A stretch of 64,000 nt of DNA, taken from contig NZ_JARUBN010000001.1 of the NCBI RefSeq assembly GCF_029626265.1, positions 3,038,001-3,102,000 on the forward strand, given 5' to 3'. Within the stretch, counting starts at the first letter, position 1, and each line of letters starts with the position of its first letter. The position numbers were made by a program, and so were the translations under genes. Source of the DNA: Micromonospora sp. WMMD1102. Its GTDB lineage: Bacteria; Actinomycetota; Actinomycetes; Mycobacteriales; Micromonosporaceae. Below the pieces are notes generated by a model, which was not told the DNA's origin, ran no database searches, and saw nothing but the letters and a program-made list of their open reading frames with translations. Below are positions 44,441 through 53,512 of this stretch, piece after piece.

Positions 44441-45376
44441 ATGACCGCCCTGGACGTGTCGCCGGCCGCACCGACACCCACCGCCCCGATGCCGGCAGTG
44501 GCGCCGGAACGGAGCAGCCCGCGCCCCCTTGGCCTGGCCGGTTGGCCGCGCGTGGTCCGTACCCTGATGATGATGGCCGGCGCGGCTGCCGCGATCGGGG
44601 TGGCCTTCTCCAATCCCGACCGGCGGTTGCCGGAGTTCCGCACCGAGTGGCTGCTCTGGGCGGCTGTCGCGGGCCTGCTCGGCGCACTCAGCGGGTCGAC
44701 CATCGGGTCCGGAGTGGCCCGGTGGCACGATCTGCAACAGATCCACCGGGTGTCGGTACGCCGGGTCCTCCCGTCGATGTTCGCCTTCCTGGTACTGGTG
44801 GCCGGCAGCGTCGTCACCGCGCACGCCATTCTCGGCAGTGGCCTCACCTGGCGGGCGGTCGCTTTCGTCTCGCTCGTGGTGCTCGGGGCGTTGCCGGCCG
44901 GGGCGACGCTGGCCGGTGTCCGGAGCGTCGCGATGCGCGGTCTCTCCGGCACCCCCGGCGAGCAGCTGGCCGCACTGATGCGGCTGCGCCGGATGCTGTC
45001 CCGGGTGTTGCAGATGATGGGCTCGTTGCTGCTGGTGATGGTGCTGGTCTGCGCCGCGGCCGTCGGTTGGGGCAGTTCGGAGAAGATTCCCCAGTCGACC
45101 GCGTTCGTGATCGGTGCAGCCGGCTCGATCCTGATCGCACTGATGCACGTGCCGACGGCCACCCTGTTGCGGCGACGCTGCCAGGTCTACATCGACGAGT
45201 TCTCCGACCTCGCCCACGTGGCGAAGGCCGAGTTGATCTCCGCCGCCGAGGACCGGATCAGGCTGGAGGAGATCCTCGGCGTCAACCGGACCACCATCAG
45301 CGAGTTGCAGTCCGGCCTGGTGATCGTCGGCCCGCTCGCCGCGACCGCCATCGCCGCGGTCATCCCGAAGATCTGA
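44441..45376 (+). CDS. Polytopic membrane protein with coiled-coil-like tail
   Basis: 311 residues. A Pro/Ala-rich N-terminus of 36 residues is followed by about six hydrophobic segments (e.g. LLWAAVAGLLGALSGSTIG, MFAFLVLVAGSVVTAHAI, MGSLLLVMVLVCAAAVGW). Near the end a soluble helical stretch (VYIDEFSDLAHVAKAELISA) precedes a last hydrophobic segment. Not recognised. It converges with the histone-like gene twelve bases away. Confidence 0.65.
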   Translation: MTALDVSPAAPTPTAPMPAVAPERSSPRPLGLAGWPRVVRTLMMMAGAAAAIGVAFSNPDRRLPEFRTEWLLWAAVAGLLGALSGSTIGSGVARWHDLQQIHRVSVRRVLPSMFAFLVLVAGSVVTAHAILGSGLTWRAVAFVSLVVLGALPAGATLAGVRSVAMRGLSGTPGEQLAALMRLRRMLSRVLQMMGSLLLVMVLVCAAAVGWGSSEKIPQSTAFVIGAAGSILIALMHVPTATLLRRRCQVYIDEFSDLAHVAKAELISAAEDRIRLEEILGVNRTTISELQSGLVIVGPLAATAIAAVIPKI

Positions 45377-45388
45377 CTCCACCACCCG

Positions 45389-45946
45389 CTACCGCGACCC
45401 GCCCGCCGGTCGAACCGGGTTCCGCCTGGCCGTACTCGTGCCACCGCGCTTCGCCGCCGCGCTCTTCCGCGCACCGGCCTTCCGCGCACCGGCCTTCCGC
45501 GCGGAGGCCTTTCGGGCCGGGGCCTTCGTCGCACCGGCCTTCTTGGCGGGAGCCTTCCTCGCCGTACCCTTCTGCGCGGTGGTCCTCGCGGTGGCCCTCT
45601 TCGTGGTCGCCTTCGTGGTCGCCTTGCCCGTGGTCGCCTTCTTCGCCGGCGCCCGCTTCGACGGTGCGGTCCGCTTTGCCGGAGCGGCCTTCTTCGCCGC
45701 CCTGGCCACGGTCGCCGGCCGCTTCGCCGGGGTCTTGGCCGCCGTCGCCCCGGTGGCCCGTCGAGTGGCGGTGGCGACCTTCTTCGCCCTCGTACTGCTC
45801 TTCGCCGGGGCCTTCTTCGCACCGGTGGCCTTGCGGGCGGCGGCAGGTCTGGTGACGGTCCGCTTACTGCCACCCCGGCCGTCCGCCGGCCGTCGCCCCT
45901 GGCTGGCGGTGGATCGGATCGGACCTGCTCGTCGTGCGTCGGCCAC
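45389..45946 (-). CDS. Histone H1-like Lys/Ala/Arg-rich nucleoid protein
   Basis: 185 residues, almost entirely Lys, Ala, Arg, Thr and Pro, with short phrases such as AKKAPAKSS, PAKRTAPSKRAPAKKA and KAGARKAGAR. No folded domain. This resembles the basic tails of actinobacterial HupB-type proteins, but no HU domain is present. Start at the GTG at 45946 with GAGGAG upstream. Likely binds DNA non-specifically. The DNA is built of degenerate 15-bp repeats encoding five-residue units, so its length probably varies. Confidence 0.7.
   Translation of the reverse strand: MADARRAGPIRSTASQGRRPADGRGGSKRTVTRPAAARKATGAKKAPAKSSTRAKKVATATRRATGATAAKTPAKRPATVARAAKKAAPAKRTAPSKRAPAKKATTGKATTKATTKRATARTTAQKGTARKAPAKKAGATKAPARKASARKAGARKAGARKSAAAKRGGTSTARRNPVRPAGGSR
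45463..45600. repeat. Degenerate 15-bp coding repeats
   Basis: The plus-strand phrase TTCCGCGCACCGGCC recurs from about 45464 with increasingly changed copies every 15 bases. Each encodes five residues on the minus strand, giving KAGAR-like pentads of the histone-like protein. The two copies nearest the 3' end of the gene are identical. Confidence 0.7.
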
Positions 45947-46344
45947 GTCGGCTCCTCCTCGTCGGCGGGTTCCCTCGATCCGCCCTTCACCGAGCCCGCA
46001 CTGCCACCGCGAGCGGCGCCGCGGCGCGCGGGCGCTCGTCCGGGCACGCGGATCACCGGGGAAGCTGTCTCCCCCGGGCACCGACCGCTAAACGCCGCTG
46101 CTCCCTGCTCTGCCGCTCCCCGCGCACCGCCCGCCGCAGCTGCTCGCTGCTCGGCCGCCGCTGCTCACCGCCCGGTCGTCACGCCGGACCCCGAGTGCGT
46201 GATCATGAGGCTTGCTCGCCCGGGGCGGCTCCGTAGGATCTCGGATGTCCCCCGGGGTCGGGCGCGGACCGGCTTCGCCGAGACTTCCGCCACCCGGACC
46301 CGGCGGCGACGGTGGCCAGGACGACCAGGGAGCGGGGGAGACGG
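45947..46344. other. Divergent intergenic region, histone-like gene and M20 gene
   Basis: About 400 bases without a supported gene. Long frames are open on both strands because of GC content, but none has a family match. It contains runs of CTGCTC-type short repeats around 46090-46170. Promoters for both flanking genes must lie here; I could not place a convincing -35/-10. Confidence 0.5.
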
Positions 46345-47556
46345 GTGGGCCTGCGCGAGGATGCGGCGGAGATCCAGGACGAGCTGGCCGGGCTGCGCCG
46401 GGAGCTGCACCAGGTCCCGGAGGAGGGCCTGCACCTGCCGCGTACCCAGCAGCGGATGCTGACCGCTCTCGAACCGTTGCCGCTGGGGGTGCGCACCGGA
46501 GCGGGGCTCTCCTCGGTCACGGCGGTGCTGCGCGGCGGTGCGCCCGGACCGGTGGTGCTGCTCCGGGGCGACATGGACGCTCTGCCGGTCACCGAGAGCA
46601 GCGGCGTCGACTACCAGTCCCGGCACGACGGGATGATGCACGCCTGTGGCCACGACCTGCACACCGCCGGCCTGGTCGGCGCCGCCCGGCTGCTCTCCGC
46701 CCGCCGCGCCGACCTCGCCGGGGACGTGGTCTTCATGTTCCAGCCCGGTGAGGAGGGCTACGACGGCGCCGGACGGATGATCGACGAGGGCGTACTGACC
46801 GCCGCCGGGCGCCCCGTCGAGGCCGCGTACGGCCTGCACGTGCTCTCGTCCATCCTGGACCGTGGAGTCTTCGCCTCCCGTCCCGGCCCGCTGATGGCCG
46901 GTTCGGCCGGCCTCTTCGTCACCGTCGTCGGTGCGGGCGGGCACGGCTCCCGACCGCACGCGACCCTGGACCCGGTGCCGCCGGCCTGCGAGATGGTCAC
47001 CGCGTTGCAGACGATGATCACCCGACGGTTCGACGCGTTCGAGCCGGTGGTGCTCACCGTCGGCACCTTCCACGCCGGCACCCGGCGCAACGTGATCCCG
47101 GACGAGGCGAGTTTCGAGGCGACGGTCCGGGCCTTCGACCCGAGCGTGCACGCGGAACTCGGCCGGCACGCCGTCCGGTTGTGCGAGCAGATCGCGGCGG
47201 CGCACGGCCTGCGCGCCGAGGTGCGGTACGAGCCGGAGTACCCGGTCACGGTGAACGATCCCGACGAACACGAGTTCGCCGCCTCGACAGCCCGGGAGCT
47301 GTTCGGCGCGGAACGTGTCGCCGAACTGCGCCACCCGCTGACCGGTTCGGAGGACTTCTCCCGGGTGCTTGAGCGGGTGCCCGGGGCCTTCGTGTTCCTC
47401 GGCGCCTGCGCGACGGGCGATCCGGAGACGGCGCCGGGCAACCACTCACCCCGGGCGCTCTACGACGACAGTGTGCTGGCTGACGGCGCCGCGCTTCTCG
47501 CCGAGCTGGCTGTCCGGCGGCTGGGCCGGCCACCCGTCGCCCAGTCGACCAGCTGA
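46345..47556 (+). CDS. M20-family amidohydrolase (hippurate hydrolase/IAA-amino acid hydrolase type)
   Basis: 403 residues. Metal and catalytic elements in order: LLRGDMDALPVTE, HACGHDLHTAGLVGAA (Cys and His ligands), FQPGEEGYDGA (Glu base), GAGGHGSRPHATLDP in the dimer domain and GSEDFSRVL with the last ligand. It should hydrolyse N-acyl amino acids. GTG at 46345 follows GGGGGAGA; a GTG at 46312 would add eleven residues. No signal peptide. Confidence 0.87.
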   Translation: MGLREDAAEIQDELAGLRRELHQVPEEGLHLPRTQQRMLTALEPLPLGVRTGAGLSSVTAVLRGGAPGPVVLLRGDMDALPVTESSGVDYQSRHDGMMHACGHDLHTAGLVGAARLLSARRADLAGDVVFMFQPGEEGYDGAGRMIDEGVLTAAGRPVEAAYGLHVLSSILDRGVFASRPGPLMAGSAGLFVTVVGAGGHGSRPHATLDPVPPACEMVTALQTMITRRFDAFEPVVLTVGTFHAGTRRNVIPDEASFEATVRAFDPSVHAELGRHAVRLCEQIAAAHGLRAEVRYEPEYPVTVNDPDEHEFAASTARELFGAERVAELRHPLTGSEDFSRVLERVPGAFVFLGACATGDPETAPGNHSPRALYDDSVLADGAALLAELAVRRLGRPPVAQSTS

Positions 47557-47763
47557 GCCCGACCGGGGCCGGACCACTCCGACCCGTCGCAGCCTATCGT
47601 CCTAGGATGCCCTACGCGACGTGCGCCCACACACCACAGTTGCCGAGCACACCGCCACCGGCCACCGATCAGCCGAGAGCCGCCGGGCGCCCAGCCGCCC
47701 GGCCTCCGGTTGCCGTGCGGCCCGACAGGGCTTATCAAGGACGCAACCTGACCTGGAGGGGCA

Positions 47764-49594
47764 GTGAGGCTCACAGCGGGAACAACGTCCCGGATGGCCG
47801 CCGTCGTGGCCGTCACCCTGGTTGCCACGTCGGCACCGGCCAGCGCCGGGCCGGCCGCCGCCGGCCGGCCCGGCGAACCACTAAAGACGCCCACCGCACA
47901 CGGGTACGGCGGTGCGGTGTCCACCGTCGACCCGACTGCGACCGCCGTCGGCCTGGACGTACTGCGTCGCGGCGGCAACGCGGTCGACGCGGCGGTGGCC
48001 GCGGCCGCCACGCTGGGCGTGACCGAACCGTTCTCGGCCGGCATCGGCGGTGGCGGCTTTCTCGTCTACTACGACGCGGGCAGCCGACGGGTGCACACCA
48101 TCGACGGCCGGGAGTCGGCGCCGGCCTCGATGCGCGAGGACTCCTTCGTCGACCCGGCCACCGGCACGGCGTACCCGTTCCAGCAGGCCCGGGTCAGCGG
48201 CCTCTCGGTCGGCGTACCCGGGACCCTGCTGAACTGGCACGAAGCGCTGCGGCGGTGGGGGAGCCGGCCGCTGTCGGCGGCGCTCGCCCCGGCCGCCGAG
48301 GTGGCCGAGCGGGGGCTTCCCGGTCGACGCCACGTTCCGGCAGCAGGTCGCCGACAACGCCGCCGCGTTCGCCCAGTTCGACGCGACCCGCAAGCTCTAC
48401 CTGCCCGGCGGCCAGCCGCCGGCGGTCGGCTCGACCCTGCGCAACCGGGACCTGGCCGACACCTACCGGCAGATCGCCCGGCGGGGAATCGGGACCTTCT
48501 ACGCCGGGCCGATCGGCGCGGACCTGGTCGCGGCGGTCCGCCGCCCACCGGTCGCCGCCGACCCCGCCGTGCCGTGGCAGTTCCCGATCCTGCCGGGCGG
48601 GATGACCGGGGCCGACCTCGCCGGCTACGAGCTGCGCTTCCCCGCGCCGACCCGGTCCGACTACCGGGGTTACCAGGTGTACGGCATGTCGACGCCGTCC
48701 AGCGGCGGGGTCGCGGTCGGCGAGGCGCTGAACATCCTGGAGCGCTTCGACCTGTCCGAGCTGACCGTTCCGGAGGCGCTGCACCACTACCTGGAGGCGA
48801 GTGCGCTCGCCTGCGCCGACCGGAACCGGTACGTCGCCGACGGCACCTCCCGGCGGATCCTCGCCGAGCTGCTCGACGACCGGTACGCCGCCGAGCGCGC
48901 CTGCCGGCTCGACCCCGACCGGGCCGCCCCGAAGCCGGTACCGCCCGGCGACCCCGACGGCCGGTACGGCGACTGCGCGACCGGTGCGGCCGGTGCCGAC
49001 GGCAACCCCGGACAGAGCACCACCAACCTGACCGTCGCCGACCGGTGGGGCAACGTCGTCGAGTACACCCTGACGATCGAGCAGACCGGCGGCAACGCGA
49101 TGGTGGTGCCGGGACGCGGTTTCCTGCTCAACAACGAGCTGACCGACTTCAGCTTCGCCCAGACCCCGGGTGCGGCACCCGACCCGAACCTGCCGGCGCC
49201 GGGCAAGCGGCCACGCAGCTCGATGTCGCCGACGATCGTGCTCGACGACGGCCGCCCGTTCCTGGCGCTCGGCACCCCGGGCGGCGCCACCATCATCACC
49301 ACCGTGCTACAGATCCTGGTGAACCGGATCGACCTCGGGATGACGCTGCCGGAGGCGATGGCCGCACCCCGCGCCTCACAGCGCAACAGCGCCGCGGCAC
49401 AGGCGGAACCGGCCTTCGTCAGCGCCTACGGCAGCACTCTCGGTGCGCTCGGCCATCCGGCGTTCACGGCCACCGCCGAGTTGGGCGCGGCAACGGCGAT
49501 CGAGTTCACCGGACGGCACGGCGTCGTGGCGTCGGCGGAACCCGTACGTCGCGGCGGTGGGGCGGCCGGGGTCGTCCGACCCGCCCGCCGGTAG
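47764..49594 (+). pseudogene. ggt: Secreted gamma-glutamyltransferase, frameshifted
   Basis: Exported two-subunit gamma-glutamyltransferase precursor of about 609 residues. GTG start behind GGAGG and a signal peptide (RMAAVVAVTLVATSAPASAG). The first ~180 residues are in one frame (GNAVDAAVAAAATLGV, FSAGIGGGGFLVYYD). At the G-run 48311-48315 one base too many shifts the frame; removing it gives AERGFPVDATFRQQ and full family sequence to the stop. The autocleavage/nucleophile Thr lies in GQSTTNLTV. Only one lesion is seen, and it is in a homopolymer, so the gene may be intact in the cell. Confidence 0.85.
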
Positions 49595-49631
49595 CCGCCA
49601 CCGCCGCCCCGCCCGGTCCCGGACCGTCGAG

Positions 49632-50378
49632 TCAGGGCGCAGAGACCGGGGAGTGCCGCCCGGCGGGTGCGGCGGCGGCGGTGGCGAAGGCGCGGATCAC
49701 CGGGTGCGCGACGGTGCCGTCCCCGGCGAGTTCGGGTTGGAACAGGGTGCAGAGGAAGAACGGGTGCTCCGGCAGCTCGGCGACGCGTACGTCGCCGGAG
49801 TCGTCGAAGCCGGTCAGCCGCAGGCCGTGCTGCCGCAGCACCTCCAGATAGGACGGATTCAACCCGTAGGAGCACTGGTAACGCTCGACAGTGCGACCGG
49901 CACCGAGTACCCGTTCGGCAAGCGAGCCGGGAGCGATCCGCACCGCCCCCTCCCGCCCGGCGAGCGAGCAGGCCAGCGGCTCGATCAGCAGCTCGCCGGT
50001 CGCTCCCGGGCTGTTCTCGGCGTGTGCCGCCCGGGACAGCCCGCAGACGTTGCGTGCGTACTCGAGCAGGGCGTGCTGGAACCCGCCACAGGTACCGAGG
50101 AACGGAATGCCGTGCTCCCGGGCGGTACGGACGGCGGCGAGCGCACCGGTCTCACTCCGGTAGGGGCTGTCCGGGGTGAGCCAGATCCCGTCGAAGCCAG
50201 CCAGTACGGCGGGGTCCGCCCCGTCGGGCGTCGGGATCCAGTACAGGTCCAGGTCGAGCCGGTCCCGCAGCCGCAGCGCGTCGAGGAGGGCGGGAATGCG
50301 GGCGTGCGCGCGGACGTGTGGAGAACGGTCGCCGCCTTCGGCGACCCGGGCGGTGAAGGCGGTACCGGTCTCGGGCAT
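49632..50378 (-). CDS. Class I glutamine amidotransferase-like protein (CTP-synthase C-domain type)
   Basis: 248 residues, a stand-alone amidotransferase fold. IPFLGTCGGFQHALLEYARN carries the nucleophile Cys in a GxCGG context; HPFFLCTLFQPEL is the region that holds the catalytic His-x-Glu in true family members, and here the His is not at the usual place, so activity is uncertain. It resembles the glutaminase domain of CTP synthase without the synthase part. ATG at 50378; a longer frame begins at 50414. Divergent from a LysR gene. Confidence 0.75.
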   Translation of the reverse strand: MPETGTAFTARVAEGGDRSPHVRAHARIPALLDALRLRDRLDLDLYWIPTPDGADPAVLAGFDGIWLTPDSPYRSETGALAAVRTAREHGIPFLGTCGGFQHALLEYARNVCGLSRAAHAENSPGATGELLIEPLACSLAGREGAVRIAPGSLAERVLGAGRTVERYQCSYGLNPSYLEVLRQHGLRLTGFDDSGDVRVAELPEHPFFLCTLFQPELAGDGTVAHPVIRAFATAAAAPAGRHSPVSAP

Positions 50379-50419
50379 GCCCTCATCGTGACCACCGAAC
50401 CCGAACAGCACCAACGATG

Positions 50420-50449
50420 ATCAGTGTCGGTCCGATAAGCAATACTGAT
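50420..50449. promoter_or_regulatory. Inverted repeat in the divergent LysR promoter
   Basis: ATCAGT (50420-50425) and ACTGAT (50444-50449) are inverted arms 18 bases apart in the 73-base gap between the amidotransferase and LysR genes. LysR proteins usually bind such sites in divergent promoters. It ends two bases before the LysR GTG, so the LysR transcript has at most a very short leader. Confidence 0.5.
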
Positions 50450-50451
50450 GC

Positions 50452-51393
50452 GTGGACCCGCACCTCCTGCGCACCTTCGTGGCGGTCGCCGACTGTCGCT
50501 CGTTCTCGGCGGCCGCCCGGCGGCTCGGCTACACCCAGTCCGCCGTCTCGCAGCACGTCGCCGCGTTGGAGGGTGACCTCGGCACCACCCTGCTACACCG
50601 TCGGCCGGTGGCACCGACAGAGGCGGGGGAGCGGCTGCTCGAACACGCCGGCCCGATCCTGCTGCGACTCGACCTGGCCCGCGACGACGTACGGCGTGCC
50701 GCCCTGGATCCGGCGGCGCCCCTGCGCCTCGGCATGACCCCGCTGGCCGCGACCGTCCGGGTGGCGGACGCGCTCGCCGTCGTCCGCCGGGCCCGACCCG
50801 GCCTGGACGTGACCGTGCGGGTGGCCGACCGGGACTCGGTGGTCGCCGGCTTCGCCACCGGCGAGTACGCCGCCGTGCTGGTCGACGGAGTGGTCGCGCC
50901 CAGCGATCCGTTACGCCTGCTCGAATCGGGCGCGCTCGGCTACGGGCCGGAGGTCCTCGGCGGCGTCGGGATCACCGAGCAGCCGCTCGTCGTCGTGCTG
51001 CCGGACGGCCATCCGCTGGCCCGACGCACCGGGCTTCCGCTGGACGATCTCCTCGATGCCAGGTGGATCGACGCACCCGGCGTGGCCGCCCCGCTGCCGG
51101 ACCTGCGCGCCGTCGCCCGGTCGGACGCCCCACGGCCGTCGGTCCGTTACGAAGGCACCGATGTCGCCGCGCTGGTGGCCCTGGTCGCCGCCGGGCACGG
51201 CCTGGCGGTACTGCCCTGGTCGGCCGTGCCCGACCGGGCCCGTGTGGCGCCGGTGCCGCTGACCGCCCCGCGTCTGGTGCACCGGACGGAACTGTTGCGA
51301 CCTCGCGACGGCGGATCCGCGACGGTCGCCACCCTGACTGCGGCTGTCGCGGCCGAAACCGGACAATCGTCGCTCCAGTCGACCGGCCCGTGA
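50452..51393 (+). CDS. LysR-family transcriptional regulator
   Basis: 313 residues. LLRTFVAVADCRSFSAAARR and LGYTQSAVSQHVAALEGDLG form the winged HTH; residues about 90-300 are the substrate-binding-protein-like effector domain (LRLGMTPLAATVRVADALA onwards). GTG at 50452 has no ribosome site. Likely regulates the divergent amidotransferase. Confidence 0.87.
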   Translation: MDPHLLRTFVAVADCRSFSAAARRLGYTQSAVSQHVAALEGDLGTTLLHRRPVAPTEAGERLLEHAGPILLRLDLARDDVRRAALDPAAPLRLGMTPLAATVRVADALAVVRRARPGLDVTVRVADRDSVVAGFATGEYAAVLVDGVVAPSDPLRLLESGALGYGPEVLGGVGITEQPLVVVLPDGHPLARRTGLPLDDLLDARWIDAPGVAAPLPDLRAVARSDAPRPSVRYEGTDVAALVALVAAGHGLAVLPWSAVPDRARVAPVPLTAPRLVHRTELLRPRDGGSATVATLTAAVAAETGQSSLQSTGP

Positions 51394-51409
51394 TCGGCTT
51401 GGCCGGGGT

Positions 51410-51671
51410 GGAATGTTGGCGGGGGGTCGGTCGTTACATTACGCGTACGGCCGAGTAGTACCGCCCGTGACCTGGGCAGATAGCTGGGCTGGCGGGAATG
51501 ATCCCGGCCCCCCGGTCGTTACATACGGTGTTCGGCTGAGTGCGGACCGCGCCGTGTCCCCCGCGGGTGCTGGTAGCCCGGCCGAGCCAAGTCTTGAGTT
51601 CTGTTTTTCCGATGGCGCCTGCCGTCCCCCCTTTGGCGGGTGTCTCATCCCCGATTGGAAGGACGACCATC
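51410..51671 (+). promoter_or_regulatory. Leader/promoter of lysozyme-like copy 2
   Basis: Same 262-base region as at 28596-28857, with the CGGTCGTTACAT element at 51428-51439 and 51513-51524. One visible change is C51451 in place of T. Strong conservation by itself says little because the whole unit was copied recently. Confidence 0.45.
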
Positions 51672-52394
51672 ATGAACACGATGCTGTTCAGCCGGTGGCT
51701 TCCGGCCGTCGAGAAGACGTCGATCGTTCGTAAGGGTGCCCTCGGTGTTGCTGGTCTGGCGTTCGTCGGTGGTGCTGTTGCCGGCCCGGCCGTGGCCGCG
51801 CAGGCCAGCCCGGAGCATGTGGGTTCGCCGGTGTCGCAGTCGGTACTGGCCGACAAGGACCACAAGAACGACAAGGACCACAAGGGCGACAAGGGTGACA
51901 AGAAGAGCGACAAGGGTGACAGGAAGAAGGATCGTAAGGGTAAGCCGTCGCGGGACCGCCTCGTGCCGCATGGTGTGTCCGGTGAGCAGTCGCGGATTCC
52001 GCTGTCGGCCGAGCAGGCTGACAACGTGCGGGCGATTGTCAAGGCGACGAAGAAGGCGGGGATGGACGAGCGTGCCGCGGTGATCGCGGTGGGTACCTCG
52101 CTGCAGGAGTCGAAGTTGGAGAACCTGGGTCATCTGGGTGACCGCAACGACCATGACTCGCAGGGGCTGTTCCAGCAGCGTCCGTCGTCGGGTTGGGGTT
52201 CGGTGGAGCAGATCACCGATCCGGAGTATGCGACGACCGCGTTCCTGAAGGGTCTGGCGCAGGTTGATGGTTGGCGGGATCTGCCGTTGACCGTGGCGGC
52301 GCAGAAGGTACAGGTGTCGGCGTTCCCGCAGGCGTACGCGCAGTGGGAGGACCAGGCAGCCGACCTCGTCGCCGAAGCCTGGAACAACAGCTAA
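51672..52394 (+). CDS. Secreted lysozyme-like protein, copy 2
   Basis: 240 residues, identical to copy 1 except Lys for Arg and Lys for Val in the basic linker (GDRKKDRKGKPSRD against GDRKRDRKGVPSRD). Same signal peptide, linker and transglycosylase-like domain with SLQESKLENLGH and GLFQQRPSSGWG. The linker changes make this copy more basic. Probably exported and active on peptidoglycan. Confidence 0.85.
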   Translation: MNTMLFSRWLPAVEKTSIVRKGALGVAGLAFVGGAVAGPAVAAQASPEHVGSPVSQSVLADKDHKNDKDHKGDKGDKKSDKGDRKKDRKGKPSRDRLVPHGVSGEQSRIPLSAEQADNVRAIVKATKKAGMDERAAVIAVGTSLQESKLENLGHLGDRNDHDSQGLFQQRPSSGWGSVEQITDPEYATTAFLKGLAQVDGWRDLPLTVAAQKVQVSAFPQAYAQWEDQAADLVAEAWNNS

Positions 52395-52405
52395 ACAGCA
52401 CGCAA

Positions 52406-52440
52406 CCGACGGCCGGATCCCCCGAGGGTCCGGCCGTCGG
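52406..52440 (+). terminator. Hairpin terminator after lysozyme-like copy 2
   Basis: CCGACGGCCGGA pairs perfectly with TCCGGCCGTCGG; the 11-base middle part (CCC facing GGG) can pair further. It is unrelated to the terminator of copy 1, which shows that the duplication stopped at the end of the coding sequence. Confidence 0.82.
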
Positions 52441-52499
52441 CGTGGTCTTGCCGGGCAGGTCGACGCAGCTGCCCACGCCGAGGCCGGCACGCGGGTGCT

Positions 52500-53159
52500 T
52501 CAGCGGGGCCAGCCGGCCAGCTTGACGCGGATTGCCCGGACCTGCCCCGCGTCCCGTCCGTACCGGGCGAACCGCTGGTCGGGGAGCCGATCCAGGTAGC
52601 GGCCGGCCGCGGCGATGTCGTCCGGCTCGATCGCCGGGTCGTACTCGACGGCTAGCCGGATCAGGTCGGCCACGGCGTACCGGTCGAGTGCCGCCGCGAC
52701 GTCGATGTAGTCACGGACCTCGCGGCGGGTGACCAGCGCGGCCGTCTTGCTGGCCACCAGGTCCTGGACGTGCATCACCGGCCCGAGGTCCATCACCACC
52801 GGGCTGCGGTGCCGGTCCAACCGGCCGAGGCTCAGCCGCAGCCGACGCCCGCCGCGACCGACCAGGAAGTCCTTCATGTCCAGCTCGAAGCCGCTGAACA
52901 GCCCGGCCAGGTCGCCGGACGGGTCCTCGTCGACGACGCTGAACCCGGCGGTCTCCAGGGCGGCCCGGACCTCGGCCTCGGCGCTGGCCGCCGCGCCGTC
53001 GGTGTCGGCGAAGAGGTCGACGTCCTCGGTCGGCCGGGAGACCAGCCCGTGCGCCGCCCAGGCCACCCCGCCGCCGAGCACGAAGCCGTGCTTGTCGGCG
53101 ACGGAGAGGGCTACCCGGGCGACCTGGCGGTAGAAGTCGTCGAGATGGGTGGTGGTCAT
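52500..53159 (-). CDS. AbiEii/AbiGii-like nucleotidyltransferase
   Basis: 219 residues. GGGVAWAAHGLVSRPTEDVD (residues 29-48) is the nucleotidyltransferase pattern G-G...D-x-D (Asp46, Asp48); the downstream part VMHVQDLVASKTAALVTRRE and VRDYIDVAAAL is the AbiEii-type helical segment. Family members include toxins of AbiE-type systems that modify tRNA 3' ends. Its ATG overlaps the stop of a 118-residue gene, a typical toxin-antitoxin layout, but the partner does not look like AbiEi. Function is unproven. Confidence 0.75.
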   Translation of the reverse strand: MTTTHLDDFYRQVARVALSVADKHGFVLGGGVAWAAHGLVSRPTEDVDLFADTDGAAASAEAEVRAALETAGFSVVDEDPSGDLAGLFSGFELDMKDFLVGRGGRRLRLSLGRLDRHRSPVVMDLGPVMHVQDLVASKTAALVTRREVRDYIDVAAALDRYAVADLIRLAVEYDPAIEPDDIAAAGRYLDRLPDQRFARYGRDAGQVRAIRVKLAGWPR

Positions 53160-53512
53160 GCCGCCCGGCGATCGGCGGCGGCCAGCGACGGGTGCCGCCG
53201 TTCCCATGCCGCCCGCACCCCGCGCGGCAGGTTCAGCGCCGGCCAGAGCCGGCGGAGCATCGAGCCGTTGAGGAAGCGGCGCAGGTCGTCGGAGCGGACG
53301 GCTTCGCGCAGGACGTTCTCGTACATCCAGAGCAGCTGGTCCGGGTCGTCCAGGTCGAAGTCGCGCTCCGGGCCCCACATCAGCCTTAGCGGCAGTATCA
53401 CAGTGCCCCGGGTCGGGCCGGTCAGCTCGGCCACGGTCGGCGTCACCACGGCAGGCCGGCCCGGGCGGGCCAGGTGGACCACGCCGGTTCCGACCGCTGC
53501 GGCGTACTGCAT
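53156..53512 (-). CDS. Small partner protein of the nucleotidyltransferase
   Basis: 118 residues, no signal peptide. TRGTVILPLRLMWGPERDFD begins a likely beta strand pair, then DDPDQLLWMYENVLREAVRS and DLRRFLNGSMLRRLWPALNL are helices; the C-terminus is basic. No family recognised. It directly precedes the nucleotidyltransferase gene with a four-base overlap, so it is either an antitoxin-like protein or a co-factor. ATG at 53512; the longer frame lacks a ribosome site. Confidence 0.65.
   Translation of the reverse strand: MQYAAAVGTGVVHLARPGRPAVVTPTVAELTGPTRGTVILPLRLMWGPERDFDLDDPDQLLWMYENVLREAVRSDDLRRFLNGSMLRRLWPALNLPRGVRAAWERRHPSLAAADRRAA

Larger units (their letters stand above)
51410..52399 (+). 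repeat. 990-bp segmental duplication, copy 2
   Basis: Matches 28596-29585 base for base with about five differences. Begins 17 bases after the LysR stop, at GGAATGTTGGCG, and ends just past the stop codon. Sequences beyond are different, including the terminator. Confidence 0.9.

Noticed and set aside
41290..45162. Minus-strand open frame of 1290 codons
   Set aside because: Only the last 292 codons (alpha/beta hydrolase) have family motifs and a ribosome site. The rest is the shadow of the BTAD regulator and membrane protein genes on the plus strand, kept open by high GC.
28596..52399. The two identical blocks as ends of a composite transposon
   Set aside because: No transposase, no terminal inverted repeats and no target duplications; the block carries a promoter and a secreted-protein gene, and the 22 kb between look like ordinary chromosome.
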